Part shown: positions 20,647 to 30,316 of the stretch, one piece after another
How positions within the stretch are numbered: position 1 is the first letter of the stretch
How the letters are laid out: every line of letters starts with the position of its first letter
NCBI GenBank assembly: GCA_902619315.1
Contig: CACNDW010000006.1
Location: 36,154-100,153, forward strand
DNA length: 64,000 nucleotides
Direction of reading: 5' to 3'
DNA from: an uncultured Bacteroidota bacterium
Lineage (GTDB): Bacteria; Bacteroidota; Bacteroidia; Flavobacteriales; Flavobacteriaceae
Program-made: the position numbers and the translations under genes
The notes under the pieces: model-generated
The model's input: the letters and a program-made list of their open reading frames with translations, nothing else
Told to the model about the DNA's origin: nothing
Databases searched by the model: none

Positions 20647-21756
20647 TTGAAATATTACATCATCGCCGGCGAAGCATCTGGTGATCTTCACGGATCAAAA
20701 TTGATAGAAGCTCTGAGAGAAAAAGACAGTAAGGCTCAAATTCGTTTTTGGGGAGGTGATTTGATGGAACAGGCAGGTGGGGTATTGGTAAAGCATTACA
20801 AAATGCTTGCTTATATGGGTTTTTGGGAAGTTTTCGTCAATCTTGGTACTATTTTTAAAAACATCAAATTATGTAAAGAAGACATAACCGGCTTTAAACC
20901 CGATGTCATAATTTATATTGACTATCCTGGATTTAATCTCAGAATCGCAAATTGGGCCAAGCAACAAGGATTTAAAAATCATTTTTATATAAGTCCTCAG
21001 GTTTGGGCTTGGAAAGAAAAAAGGGTATATCAAATGAAAAAAGATTTGGATGCCCTCTATGTGATTCTTCCTTTCGAAAAAGATTTTTTTGAAAACAAAC
21101 ATAAATTTAAAGTTGAATTTGTTGGACACCCCCTTATGGATACCCTGATTAAAAGTAAAAAAACAACTACTTTTTTAAAAGAAAATCAATTGTCTGAAAA
21201 GAAAAACATCATCGCATTATTACCAGGTAGTAGAAAGCAAGAAATCAAAATAATGCTCCCCATTTTTTTAAAGGTAGTATCACTTTATCCTCAATTTGAA
21301 TTTGTTCTTGCCGGTGCTCCTGGAATAGATCCAGAATGGTATCAAAAATTCTTAAATATTGAAAAGGTCAAAGTAATTCAAAACCAAACTTACGACCTGC
21401 TCTTACATGCAAGAGCAGCTATTGTTTCTAGCGGAACGGCTACATTAGAAACTGGACTGCTAAATGTTCCACAAGTGGTCTGTTACCGAAGTAGCTTTTT
21501 GTCATATCTTATTGGTAAATGGCTTGTAAAGTTGAAATACATCTCTCTGGTGAATCTGATTCTGGATCGTGAGGCAGTTAAAGAACTTATTCAAGCAGAT
21601 TTTAATGTAAAGAAAGTTTCAAAACAACTTGAGTATGTTCTTTCAGATAAAGGCAAAAATAAACTCAAAGAGGATTACGAAGAGCTACGAACTGTTCTTG
21701 GGAAGGAAGGGGCCAGTAAAAAAACAGCTAAGCTAATTATTGAGGCTCTAAAATAG
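20647..21756 (+). CDS. lpxB: Lipid-A-disaccharide synthase
   Basis: The protein has 369 residues when started at the TTG at 20647, giving the canonical beginning KYYIIAGEASGDLHGS; no ATG is available in the right place. Other GT19 markers are YISPQVWAWKEKR, LLPGSRKQEI and SSGTATLETGLL. LpxB condenses UDP-diacylglucosamine with lipid X to make the lipid A disaccharide at the inner face of the inner membrane. The frame stays open to a TTG at 20623 inside the previous gene, but the added residues are not family-like. It ends 37 bases from a convergent gene. Confidence 0.95.
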   Translation: MKYYIIAGEASGDLHGSKLIEALREKDSKAQIRFWGGDLMEQAGGVLVKHYKMLAYMGFWEVFVNLGTIFKNIKLCKEDITGFKPDVIIYIDYPGFNLRIANWAKQQGFKNHFYISPQVWAWKEKRVYQMKKDLDALYVILPFEKDFFENKHKFKVEFVGHPLMDTLIKSKKTTTFLKENQLSEKKNIIALLPGSRKQEIKIMLPIFLKVVSLYPQFEFVLAGAPGIDPEWYQKFLNIEKVKVIQNQTYDLLLHARAAIVSSGTATLETGLLNVPQVVCYRSSFLSYLIGKWLVKLKYISLVNLILDREAVKELIQADFNVKKVSKQLEYVLSDKGKNKLKEDYEELRTVLGKEGASKKTAKLIIEALK

Positions 21757-21793
21757 TTTTTTCAATAAATTGTGGTGGTGAGAGCGTTACCTA

Positions 21794-22336
21794 TCAACCT
21801 TTAAACCTGGGTCTAAAGTTCTTACGATAATTTTCAAAATCCTCAGGCTTGCTAAAAATCATATAATCCCCTTGCTTAATCATCTTAAGATAAAGTTCGA
21901 TCTGTTGTGGATTTTGATAACCTACCAATGGAGTAATCAAATCCCCAGTCTCACTTATAAAAACAACAGTTGGATATCCTTTAACACCCAAAAATTTGGT
22001 AAACTGGTGAGTAGAGTTTCTACCATTTCGATTGGGATCATAATCAGGATTGGTAAAGGTATTCCCATAGTAATTAATCTTTTCTTGACCCTCTGCATTA
22101 AACTTTACAGCATAATAATATTTAGAAATATAGGTTGCTACATCACGGTTTTGAAAAGTTTTTTTATCCATCAATTTACAAGGTCCACACCAATCTGTGT
22201 AAACATCGACAATTATTTTTTTTGGGTTTTCTCTCTGAGCCTCAAGAGCATCACCAAGAGTCATCCACTTAATTGATTGGGCATGGATCCAAAGACCACT
22301 TAGGCAAAACACAATAAATAAATATCTCAAATTCAT
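21794..22336 (-). CDS. Secreted thioredoxin-like protein
   Basis: A protein of 180 residues from the ATG at 22336 (a TTG at 22345 is possible). A signal peptide (about 1-19) is followed by a thioredoxin fold with the redox motif DWCGPCKLMDKKTF and the cis-proline segment KGYPTVVFI. This variant, with Lys-x-Met-Asp after the CxxC, resembles the periplasmic Thioredoxin_7/DsbD-gamma group that reduces or repairs exported proteins. It lies 5 bases after the peptide transporter gene and is probably co-transcribed. The substrate is unknown. Confidence 0.8.
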   Translation of the reverse strand: MNLRYLFIVFCLSGLWIHAQSIKWMTLGDALEAQRENPKKIIVDVYTDWCGPCKLMDKKTFQNRDVATYISKYYYAVKFNAEGQEKINYYGNTFTNPDYDPNRNGRNSTHQFTKFLGVKGYPTVVFISETGDLITPLVGYQNPQQIELYLKMIKQGDYMIFSKPEDFENYRKNFRPRFKG

Positions 22337-22341
22337 AATAA

Positions 22342-23697
22342 TCAAAAAGATTTTTCACTTAAATCCTCTGCCCCATGAGAAAGACGATTTAGGGGTTTCA
22401 GAATAGCAATTACTAATAGGCCAAATAATGTACAAAAAACAAAAATTCCCGTAAAAGTTGCCTTTTCTCCTGAATCTCCTGCATTCTCCCCTATATTGGC
22501 TGCCAGCTTATTTCCTAACCCTGAAGCAGCAAAAAATAAGCCCATCATCAGGGCAGCGTATTTTTCTGGGGCCAACTTAGTAATGTAGGATAAAGATACA
22601 GGCGAGGCACATAATTCTCCAACAGTATGAAATAAATATGCCATTACCAACCAATGCATAGATGAATATCCAAGAAGTTCGTATTCTGAAGCAGCAAAGC
22701 GCATGAATAAAAAACCAAATCCCATAATGATAATACCTATAGCTATTTTAAAAATTGCAGAAGCCTCCTTGCCTTTCGATTTGACTCTCATCCAGATACC
22801 ACCAACCACTACAGCAAGAGTAATAATAAAAAAAGCGTTTAATGACTGAAACCAAGAGGCTGGGATTTCAAAACCCAGAAGTATCCTGTCTGTTTTTTGT
22901 TTTGCATACAAATTCATCAATCCACCAGCCTGTTCAAAAGCCCCCCAAAAAATGATAATCATTAAAAATGAGATCAACAGCACCTTCACCCTATCCTTTT
23001 CCACCTGGGATAATTTTTTTTTGCGTAATTCCTTTTTTTTCTCAACTGATATTTTTTTTAATTCCCCAACACCAACAAGATATTTTTGACCAAAATAATA
23101 AGTGATTTGTCCTATAGCCATACCGATGGCTGCGAGACCAAAACCATAATGCCAATTGTAGGTCTCACCAACCCAACCACAAAAGAGTGGAGCCAAAAAT
23201 GCGCCCAAATTTATTCCCATGTAAAAAATGTAAAATCCAAGATCTCTTCTTTCATCTCCTGGAGGGTAGAGCCCACCTACCATACTGGATATATTAGGTT
23301 TAAGTCCTCCTACCCCCAGAATAATAAAAACACAGCCAATATAAAAACTCAACTCACTATCAAACGCTAAAATTCCGTGCCCTATACAAAGTAAAAGCCC
23401 ACCCAGCATGACCATCTTTTTCTGGCCTAGTAAATTATCTGCAATCCATCCACCTGGTATGGCAGCAATGTAAACCAACATGGTATACCAACCATAAAGC
23501 CATAAAGCCTTCTCATTTGACCATCCAAAACCTGGGTTTTGACTTGTGGTCTCAGCGACCAAAAAAATAGTAAATAGGGCACGCATTCCATAATAGGAAA
23601 AGCGTTCCCAAAGCTCTGTAAAAAACAAAACAAATAGTCCCGAAGGATGACCCAAAAAGCCTCTCTCATTGGGCTCGTTTTGAAATGACTCTACCAT
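22342..23697 (-). CDS. POT/PTR family proton-coupled peptide transporter
   Basis: A membrane protein of 451 residues with about 12 or more helices. The POT signatures are present: the proton-coupling motif ELWERFSYYGMRA (ExxERFxYYG) in helix 1, and the PTR2 signature FYIFYMGINLGAFLAPLFCG. The family imports di- and tripeptides with protons. Helix pairs are separated by a lysine-rich cytoplasmic loop (KKKELRKKKLSQVEKDR). A matching -7 element lies about 23 bases upstream. The secreted thioredoxin gene follows it. Confidence 0.92.
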   Translation of the reverse strand: MVESFQNEPNERGFLGHPSGLFVLFFTELWERFSYYGMRALFTIFLVAETTSQNPGFGWSNEKALWLYGWYTMLVYIAAIPGGWIADNLLGQKKMVMLGGLLLCIGHGILAFDSELSFYIGCVFIILGVGGLKPNISSMVGGLYPPGDERRDLGFYIFYMGINLGAFLAPLFCGWVGETYNWHYGFGLAAIGMAIGQITYYFGQKYLVGVGELKKISVEKKKELRKKKLSQVEKDRVKVLLISFLMIIIFWGAFEQAGGLMNLYAKQKTDRILLGFEIPASWFQSLNAFFIITLAVVVGGIWMRVKSKGKEASAIFKIAIGIIIMGFGFLFMRFAASEYELLGYSSMHWLVMAYLFHTVGELCASPVSLSYITKLAPEKYAALMMGLFFAASGLGNKLAANIGENAGDSGEKATFTGIFVFCTLFGLLVIAILKPLNRLSHGAEDLSEKSF

Positions 23698-23719
23698 AGA
23701 ACTTTATAATTTTTAGTTT

Positions 23720-23727
23720 CAAAGTTA
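23720..23727 (-). promoter_or_regulatory. Candidate -7 element for the peptide transporter gene
   Basis: On the minus strand this reads TAACTTTG, a full match to TAnnTTTG, 23 bases before the ATG of the POT transporter. No TTG box is found at the expected distance, so support is partial. Confidence 0.35.
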
Positions 23728-23822
23728 CTCATTTTATACCATAACGTGGTTTAAGTAGCTATTAAACCAGCGATGTTAAAATATAGAATAATGTATCTTT
23801 ACATCTTTCAGATAAGATAGGT

Positions 23823-25136
23823 ATGTCTAAGAAAATAGAGGGGTTTTCAAAATTGTCCAAAACAGAAAAAATCAATTGGATAACCCAAATGCATTTTGAA
23901 GATGTCCAAAACGCAAAAGAGATCATTTCAACCTATAACCACAGTAATGAAATGGTTCAAAATATTCACGATGAGTTCATTGAGAATTCTATTACCAACT
24001 TCTATTTCCCAATGGGCGTAGCGCCCAATTTTTTGATCAATGGAAAGCAATACACACTTCCTATGGCCATAGAGGAAAGTTCTGTAGTAGCTGCTGCAAG
24101 TAAGTCTGCAAAGTTTTGGGCCTCCAGAGGTGGGTTCAAAGCTCAAATTCTGGGCACCAAAAAAATAGGACAAGTTCACTTTTTATTTAAGGGAAAAACA
24201 GAACTGTTACAGTCTTTTTTCAAAGAGAAAAAACAAATGCTCATCGACAGTACCTCCTCACTTACGGCCAACATGCGACAAAGGGGTGGAGGAATTTTTA
24301 ACATAAAACTGAATGATAAATCAGATTTAATAGAAGACTACTATCAGCTGCACCTAACTTTTGAGACAGTTGACTCTATGGGTGCAAATTTTATCAATTC
24401 ATGCCTTGAAAAAATCGCCACGACACTTCAAACTCTGGCGGAAGAGCACAAACCGTTTTTGAATGAGCGTCTTTCCATTGAGGTTATCATGAGTATTCTT
24501 TCAAATTATGCACCAGATTGCCTAGTTCAGGCTGAGGTGCGATGCCATGTAAATAAATTGGAGGTTACTGACGATATGTCTGGAATGCAGTTTGCACAAA
24601 AATTTATTCAAGCGTCAGAAATTGCTCAAAAAGAACCTTACCGTGCTGTTACCCACAACAAAGGAATCATGAACGGAATTGATGCAGTGGTAATAGCAAC
24701 TGGAAACGACTTTAGAGCAGTAGAAGCAGGTATTCACGCCTATGCTGCTAGGAACGGAGTATATTCGAGCCTAAGCCATGCTTTTTTGGAGAGAGATGAA
24801 TTTGTTTTCCAACTCAAATTGCCACTTTCACTGGGGACTGTAGGAGGTCTTACCCAATTGCACCCCATGGTGAAATGGTCTATGGAATTGTTGGGTAATC
24901 CCAATGCCAAAAATCTAATGGAAATTGTCGCAGTAGCTGGTTTGGCACAAAATTTTGCAGCTTTAAGATCACTGATCACCTCGGGAATCCAAAAAGGCCA
25001 CATGAAAATGCACTTACTCAACATTCTCAATCAACAGAATGCAACAGTCGATCAGAAGAAAAAAGCCATGCAATTTTTTAATGGCCGCACGGTAACTTTC
25101 AGTGCAGTAAGTGATTTTTTAAAATCCAACATCTAA
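23823..25136 (+). CDS. mvaA: Hydroxymethylglutaryl-CoA reductase, class II type
   Basis: A 437-residue protein without membrane anchor, as in bacterial class II enzymes. Conserved sites are AIEESSVVAAAS (catalytic Glu), DSMGANFINS, HNKGIMNGIDAVVIATGND (catalytic Lys and Asp) and the C-terminal KGHMKMHLLNI (His). It interconverts HMG-CoA and mevalonate. Class II enzymes are degradative in some organisms but biosynthetic in others; the kinase-family gene 5 bases downstream argues for isoprenoid synthesis by the mevalonate route. It is divergent from the peptide transporter gene. Confidence 0.93.
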   Translation: MSKKIEGFSKLSKTEKINWITQMHFEDVQNAKEIISTYNHSNEMVQNIHDEFIENSITNFYFPMGVAPNFLINGKQYTLPMAIEESSVVAAASKSAKFWASRGGFKAQILGTKKIGQVHFLFKGKTELLQSFFKEKKQMLIDSTSSLTANMRQRGGGIFNIKLNDKSDLIEDYYQLHLTFETVDSMGANFINSCLEKIATTLQTLAEEHKPFLNERLSIEVIMSILSNYAPDCLVQAEVRCHVNKLEVTDDMSGMQFAQKFIQASEIAQKEPYRAVTHNKGIMNGIDAVVIATGNDFRAVEAGIHAYAARNGVYSSLSHAFLERDEFVFQLKLPLSLGTVGGLTQLHPMVKWSMELLGNPNAKNLMEIVAVAGLAQNFAALRSLITSGIQKGHMKMHLLNILNQQNATVDQKKKAMQFFNGRTVTFSAVSDFLKSNI

Positions 25137-25141
25137 TCCCA

Positions 25142-26041
25142 ATGACGAAATGCTACAGCCATGGTAAAATTTTACTCACTGGGGAATACATGGTTTTAGT
25201 CGGTGCTGAGGCATTGGCCATACCCACCAAGATGGGACAATCACTTGAATTTAAACCCAATGATTCAAAAACATTAAACTGGGAAAGTTGGGACTTTAAG
25301 AATAAGCTGTGGTTCAATGCAACTATAGATATAATGGATTTTAGTGTTTCAAACACTAGCAGTGAAACCATTGCTCTAAAGCTTACAAAAATCTTAAAAG
25401 CTGTTCGGGATCAAAAAAATAATTTTTTAAGGAAAAACGGAGGAACAGTAAAAACCCATTTGGAATTCGAACGTCAATGGGGTTTAGGGACATCCTCAAC
25501 ATTGATTTCAAACTTGGCCCTCTGGTCTCAAACCAATCCATACAAGCTACTTCAAAATAGCTTTGGGGGGAGTGGATATGACATTGCCTGTGCTACTGCC
25601 AAAAGTCCGCTCATATTCAGCAAACAACATTTAGATCCCCATATTGAAAGGTGTAAGTTTGAACCCCCATTCAAAAACAGCTTATACTTTGTCTACCTTA
25701 ACAAAAAGAAAAATAGCAGGGAGGCCATTGAATTTTTTAAAAGACAAAATATAGTAAAGGAACAGGTTGCTTATGCCTCAAGCCTGACAAGAGAGATAAT
25801 GAATGTTAATAAACTGAATGATTTTGAGCGATTAATCACCGAGCACGAAAGCTTTATCTCTAAAATTTTGGGCGTTGTACCAGTAAAAGATAAGCTATTT
25901 CCTAATTTTCAGGGGGCAATCAAAAGTTTAGGTGCATGGGGAGGTGACTTTATTTTGGCAACCGGAGACACGGATGCTCCTAGATATTTTAAAACAAAAG
26001 GTTTTGATGTTGTAATAACCTACGAAGAGATGCTCTTTTAG
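25142..26041 (+). CDS. GYDIA-type GHMP kinase, probably of mevalonate metabolism
   Basis: A 299-residue GHMP-fold kinase. The N-terminus (HGKILLTGEYMVLVGAEALA) matches mevalonate or phosphomevalonate kinases, the ATP loop is QWGLGTSSTLISNLA, and GGSGYDIACATA gives the GYDIA signature. The family has not, to my knowledge, been assigned one substrate. Position after mvaA suggests mevalonate or phosphomevalonate. Its stop codon overlaps the end of the convergent foldase gene, with 4 shared bases and no terminator between. Confidence 0.82.
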   Translation: MTKCYSHGKILLTGEYMVLVGAEALAIPTKMGQSLEFKPNDSKTLNWESWDFKNKLWFNATIDIMDFSVSNTSSETIALKLTKILKAVRDQKNNFLRKNGGTVKTHLEFERQWGLGTSSTLISNLALWSQTNPYKLLQNSFGGSGYDIACATAKSPLIFSKQHLDPHIERCKFEPPFKNSLYFVYLNKKKNSREAIEFFKRQNIVKEQVAYASSLTREIMNVNKLNDFERLITEHESFISKILGVVPVKDKLFPNFQGAIKSLGAWGGDFILATGDTDAPRYFKTKGFDVVITYEEMLF

Positions 26042-28152
26042 TAATATAACTGACGATTGTCTTCAATCTCGGCACTAGAACGAAGTGCTTCATAAATTGT
26101 ATTGTTGATTCTAATATTCTCCTCATTTTGCAGAGCATTAGCATAAGCTTTATAACTTTCTAATTCTTCAGCAATTTCTTTAGAAGTCACCTCAATCATA
26201 TACACCCCATTATTCCCTTCAATCAAAGTTGAGGGTTGGTTGAGTTCCATAGCAAAGGCAGTGCCAATAACATAGGGTTCGATTCCTGCACCAGCCAAAA
26301 CAGTATTTTCCTGAGTTACAGCCGAAGCGGTTTCAATTTCTTTTTCGGTAGCAGCGGACAAAGCATCCAAAGAATTTTTGTCGGTATGTAATTTTAACAA
26401 ATGAGCAGCCTTTCTTTCCCTTATAATCTCTTGAACTACATTTGACTTAACAGACTCAATATTAATCGATCCTTCGGGAGTAATTCCAGTCATCTGAGCA
26501 ACTACATAACCCCCACTTGTCATACTAAATCGTTTAATATCATACAATTCAGTCTCATCGTTGAATAACCACTGAACTAGATTTCTTTGACTTGGTAGCT
26601 CGGGAAGATTTTCATCTAAAAGATTCACTTTTTGAACAATCTTTACATCATAATCATATTTCTTAGCAACCGTATCCAACTGATTGGTTTTGATACTCTC
26701 CATCTCAAACTGAGTTGTTTTTTGGAAGACATCATTTGAAGTTTCCTCTGAGGGAATGATCTCTTTTGAAACATCAGCAATCAAAACCACATCTTCCTTA
26801 TCAGTTACTTTGATTATATGAAAGCCAAACTCTGTTTCCACCAATCCAATTCTTCCTACCCTAGAGCGATTACAAAAATCAAAGAACTTACCAGTCATCA
26901 TTCCCTCCTGAAAGAAACCTAGATCTCCCCCCATTGCTTTTGAGGGACCATCTGAATTTTCGGTTGCCAATTGGGCAAAATCATTTGGGTTTCTTCTAGC
27001 TTTACGAAATATTTCTTGGGCTAATTTTTTGGCTTCTTCACTGGTCCTCTTGATGTCTGGATTGGCCCTAACTGCACCTTCAAATGCAACCAAAATATGG
27101 CTTGCTTTGATCGAACCACCCTTTTTTCTATCCAGAAAACGTGAAATTTTCAATTCATTACCATCCTTATATGGTCCAAAAATATCCCCGGGGTTAAGGC
27201 CAAAAAGGATATCTGCATATTCATTGGCTAAAACTCCTTTTGTTTTGTAAATTGAATCAAAAGAGGTTTCGGAATACTGTTCAATAAAATCAGCTATATT
27301 ATCAGTAGTGGAGAGTCCTTGGATTGTATCGGTAAGCTTCGATACATCATTGTACTCTATCCTTTGGAATTTGAGTTTTTCCAGATCTGCTCGGATTTTG
27401 TTTTTATCAACTTCTGAGGCAATTTCAGGAAAAATTACATAACGCACACTCCTACTCATTTCGGTCACATAATTTTCTTTGTTTTTATTAATGTGACTTT
27501 TAATTTCTGCTTCAGACACTTTAAAGAGGCTATCAGGGACTTCCTCGTAGGGCAGCCTAACAAATTTTATATTGACCTTGTCATTCTGACTGTGGTAAGC
27601 GATTTTCCCCTCCAATTCTGTAAACCCAGTACTTGATTTAATCAAATCGTAATAAATATTTTCCTTTGCCAAACCTACAATATTCTCCTCTTGGATTTTC
27701 CAATTATCATATGCTTGGGGATTTTCAATACTTAATTGATTTATATAATCTGTAAAAATTCCAAAATCAAAAAAACCTGACTCGTTTGAAAATCGAGGAT
27801 CTTGCACAATTCTTTGGTCCTGCATCAAAATCATCTCAATCTGTTCTTTACCTGCATCAATTCCCAATCGTTCAAACTCTTGTCTGAAAATAGTTGCTCT
27901 TATCAATTGATCCCATACTCTGTTTACAGCCTCCATGGTTGTTAAATTGGAGTTCCTTTGAGTATTTTCGACCAATTGTCTAAAAAAAATTAGTTCAATT
28001 TCTTCATCATTGACAACTGCTATAGGATCACTGGGACTATTATTGGCTGAATTTCCATCAAAAACACCTGAAATTACAAAGGCGAACAAGGCCATGCCGA
28101 TTACCAAAATAAGAAATACTGAACGCTGTCTAATTTGACCTAGTACTGCCAT
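26038..28152 (-). CDS. PpiD/SurA-like membrane-anchored peptidyl-prolyl isomerase
   Basis: The product is 704 residues from the ATG at 28152, which gives the family-typical start AVLGQIRQRSVFLILVIGMA; a start 11 codons upstream is less likely. It has one transmembrane anchor (about 12-32), a SurA_N-type chaperone region, a parvulin domain (about 345-455, with ASHILVAFEGA and GGDLGFFQEGMMTGKF) and a C-terminal chaperone part. It should fold outer-membrane and exported proteins from the periplasmic face of the inner membrane. It ends a minus-strand envelope gene run; about 120 bases separate it from the CNNM/CBS gene. Confidence 0.9.
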   Translation of the reverse strand: MAVLGQIRQRSVFLILVIGMALFAFVISGVFDGNSANNSPSDPIAVVNDEEIELIFFRQLVENTQRNSNLTTMEAVNRVWDQLIRATIFRQEFERLGIDAGKEQIEMILMQDQRIVQDPRFSNESGFFDFGIFTDYINQLSIENPQAYDNWKIQEENIVGLAKENIYYDLIKSSTGFTELEGKIAYHSQNDKVNIKFVRLPYEEVPDSLFKVSEAEIKSHINKNKENYVTEMSRSVRYVIFPEIASEVDKNKIRADLEKLKFQRIEYNDVSKLTDTIQGLSTTDNIADFIEQYSETSFDSIYKTKGVLANEYADILFGLNPGDIFGPYKDGNELKISRFLDRKKGGSIKASHILVAFEGAVRANPDIKRTSEEAKKLAQEIFRKARRNPNDFAQLATENSDGPSKAMGGDLGFFQEGMMTGKFFDFCNRSRVGRIGLVETEFGFHIIKVTDKEDVVLIADVSKEIIPSEETSNDVFQKTTQFEMESIKTNQLDTVAKKYDYDVKIVQKVNLLDENLPELPSQRNLVQWLFNDETELYDIKRFSMTSGGYVVAQMTGITPEGSINIESVKSNVVQEIIRERKAAHLLKLHTDKNSLDALSAATEKEIETASAVTQENTVLAGAGIEPYVIGTAFAMELNQPSTLIEGNNGVYMIEVTSKEIAEELESYKAYANALQNEENIRINNTIYEALRSSAEIEDNRQLYY

Positions 28153-28273
28153 ATTATATTGTTTGAGTCGGATGCGAAAATACAATTTCCTTTTTGATTA
28201 CAAAAAAGAATAGCTCTGTTATTTAAGGACTTTCAGCTAGGCATTTCACTCTCTTCTAATGGCTTTGAGATCT

Positions 28274-29548
28274 TTATAATTCATCTTTAACATTAAGAAT
28301 TACTTTTTCAATTTTGGTGGAGGACACTTCCTTAATTTCGAACTCATAATTTTCAATTTCAATTACAGTTCCCTCAGTGGGGATTTCTTCTTTCAGATAT
28401 ACAATCAACCCTCCAAGGGTTTCATAAAACTCGTTTTCGGGAAGGCTGAGATCATACTTTTGGTTTATATAGTCGACCTCTACGCGGGCAGAGAACTCAA
28501 ACATGCCTTTATCAATTTGTTTTTCGAAAAGGGCAACATGATCGTGCTCATCTTCAATCTCACCGAAAAGTTCCTCGATAATATCTTCAACTGTAATAAT
28601 TCCTGAAGTTCCTCCATACTCGTCCAATACGACTGCAATACTCTTACGTTGTTTGGTCAAGAATTTCAACACTTCACTGATTTTCATGGTTTCAGGTACA
28701 AAAGCAACCGGAAGTAATATTTTTTTGAGATCTGTCGGTTTTTTAAACATTTCAAATACGTGGATGTAACCCAAAATATCATCAATAGAATTATCAAAAA
28801 CAGGTATTTTGGATAAACCACTAGATGTAAAAAGTTTTTTTATATCGGAAAGTGAGGCTGTAATTTCAGTTGCAATAATTTCTGTTCGGGGAACCATGGC
28901 CTCTCTTACTTTTACCTCTGAGAAATCTAATGCATTTTGAAAAATTTGTATTTCACTGTCTACAGTGTCCATATCTTTGGTCGATTCAAGTTGTTCCTCT
29001 ATATAATTCCCCAATTCAATCTTGGAAAAAGTCAATTGAACTTGATCCCCTTTAGACTTAAAAAACTTTATTAAAATATAGTCTGACAAAATTATAATCA
29101 TAGAAGTTATTGGGAAAAAAAATGCATAGAAAAAAGCAGTGGGAATGGCAAAAACCTTCATCAAAACATTGGAAAACTGTTGAAAAAAGACTTTAGGAAG
29201 AAATTCTGCCGTAAGTAAAATAATGATGGTAGAGATGACTGTTTGAATAAAAACTATGTGAATGCTAATTGCCCCACCTAGAAGGGTTTCGGGAAAAAAC
29301 AATTGCAAAATTCGATCTCCCATAAAAATTCCATAGATGACCAATGATATGTTGTTGCCCACCAGCATGGTAGCAATAAACCGAGAGGGATTTTTGGTAA
29401 TGAAATTTAAAAACTTAGCATTAAATCCGTTTTGCTGCTTCTCAATTTCCAAATAAATCCTATTAGCAGAAACAAAGGCTATTTCCATCCCAGAAAAAAA
29501 AGCTGAAAGAATCAGACAAATAAAAATGACTAAGTCAGAGATGATCAT
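28274..29548 (-). CDS. CNNM/CorC (hemolysin family) membrane protein with CBS pair
   Basis: A protein of 424 residues with an N-terminal CNNM (DUF21) domain of about four helices (about 1-165), two CBS domains (about 205-330, with VREAMVPRTEIIATEI and KSIAVVLDEYGGTSGIITVEDIIEEL) and a CorC/HlyC C-terminal domain. Relatives are magnesium or cobalt efflux proteins; GldE of gliding bacteria belongs to the same superfamily, but its usual neighbours are absent here. It overlaps the small membrane protein gene by 4 bases. Confidence 0.88.
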   Translation of the reverse strand: MIISDLVIFICLILSAFFSGMEIAFVSANRIYLEIEKQQNGFNAKFLNFITKNPSRFIATMLVGNNISLVIYGIFMGDRILQLFFPETLLGGAISIHIVFIQTVISTIIILLTAEFLPKVFFQQFSNVLMKVFAIPTAFFYAFFFPITSMIIILSDYILIKFFKSKGDQVQLTFSKIELGNYIEEQLESTKDMDTVDSEIQIFQNALDFSEVKVREAMVPRTEIIATEITASLSDIKKLFTSSGLSKIPVFDNSIDDILGYIHVFEMFKKPTDLKKILLPVAFVPETMKISEVLKFLTKQRKSIAVVLDEYGGTSGIITVEDIIEELFGEIEDEHDHVALFEKQIDKGMFEFSARVEVDYINQKYDLSLPENEFYETLGGLIVYLKEEIPTEGTVIEIENYEFEIKEVSSTKIEKVILNVKDEL

Positions 29549-29742
29549 TGAGAGGAATTTCCCCTTTTGTTAAACTTTTTTCGATAGTGTCTTCTAAATA
29601 ATCCCATAAATACGGATAGAAGAGCAAATCCAATGAAAATATAGGCCTTTTTGCGGTTGTCATTCCATTGATTAAATGATTCATAGGTTGCAATTATAGC
29701 AATAAGCGAGTATAATATTTCTGAAATTTTATTGTTTTTCAT
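29545..29742 (-). CDS. Small two-helix membrane protein in the lptC operon
   Basis: A 65-residue protein starting at the ATG at 29742 (TTG one codon upstream). It has two predicted helices (about 8-20 and 32-48) and a basic tail (FRRHYRKKFNKRG). I do not recognise a function. It overlaps lptC by 14 bases upstream and the CNNM gene by 4 bases downstream, so expression must be tightly linked to both. This small gene between lptC and a hemolysin-family gene is, from memory, common in Flavobacteriia. Confidence 0.7.
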   Translation of the reverse strand: MKNNKISEILYSLIAIIATYESFNQWNDNRKKAYIFIGFALLSVFMGLFRRHYRKKFNKRGNSSQ

Positions 29743-30316
29743 CAAGGTTTAAAGAGTCTTTCTGTTCTTTCACTAACATCGTACCAGTAAGATTTCCTGT
29801 TTGGAATTTACTAAATTCTTTGTTGGTATCCAATCGTATGGCAGCCATATCATAATTTATATTTTTAAAAGTGAAGGGTTGTTCTGTAAAAAGCCACTCT
29901 TTTTCAGAATCCCAATACATTTGACTTGTCTCCAGTCGAGAACCATCATCGGACAAAAGCACCACATTTCCCTGTAGGTCAACTATTTTAGTCTGGTTAT
30001 AGAGTATCCCATAATCAGCTACAACGGTATTTTCCTCATTATTATTATTGTAAAATATGATTTTCAGTCCCTCTGGGAATTCGGAGTACTTAAAACTCAA
30101 GTGGGTATAATCTAAGTTTAAGGGAGCCGTCAAAATTGCCTTAACCTCTGCCGAGTCAGTGTAAGTCATGTGAATATCATAAGCTATCCCGACAGGGTTT
30201 TCATTGAACTGGTTAATTTGCTTCAGGGTTGAACTACCATCATCACAAGAAAAAAAGAGGATCACAGCAAAAGCTGAAACCCCATTCTTTAAAATTTTAA
30301 GTTGGTAAAACTGCAT
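29729..30316 (-). CDS. lptC: LPS export ABC transporter periplasmic protein LptC
   Basis: A protein of 195 residues. An N-terminal signal ends in a lipobox-like FFSCDD, and the rest has the LptC/OstA beta-jellyroll pattern, with repeated strands such as KIVDLQGNVVLLSDDGSRLE followed by TSQMYWDSEKEWLFT. LptC passes lipopolysaccharide from LptBFG to LptA across the periplasm. It is anchored as a lipoprotein here rather than by a helix, as seen in Bacteroidota. It begins immediately after the TPR gene. Confidence 0.88.
   Translation of the reverse strand: MQFYQLKILKNGVSAFAVILFFSCDDGSSTLKQINQFNENPVGIAYDIHMTYTDSAEVKAILTAPLNLDYTHLSFKYSEFPEGLKIIFYNNNNEENTVVADYGILYNQTKIVDLQGNVVLLSDDGSRLETSQMYWDSEKEWLFTEQPFTFKNINYDMAAIRLDTNKEFSKFQTGNLTGTMLVKEQKDSLNLDEKQ

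Noticed and set aside
28274..29548. Naming the CNNM/CBS protein GldE
   Set aside because: The superfamily fits, but the usual gldE neighbours (gldD, ssb, mutY) are missing, so a general name is safer.
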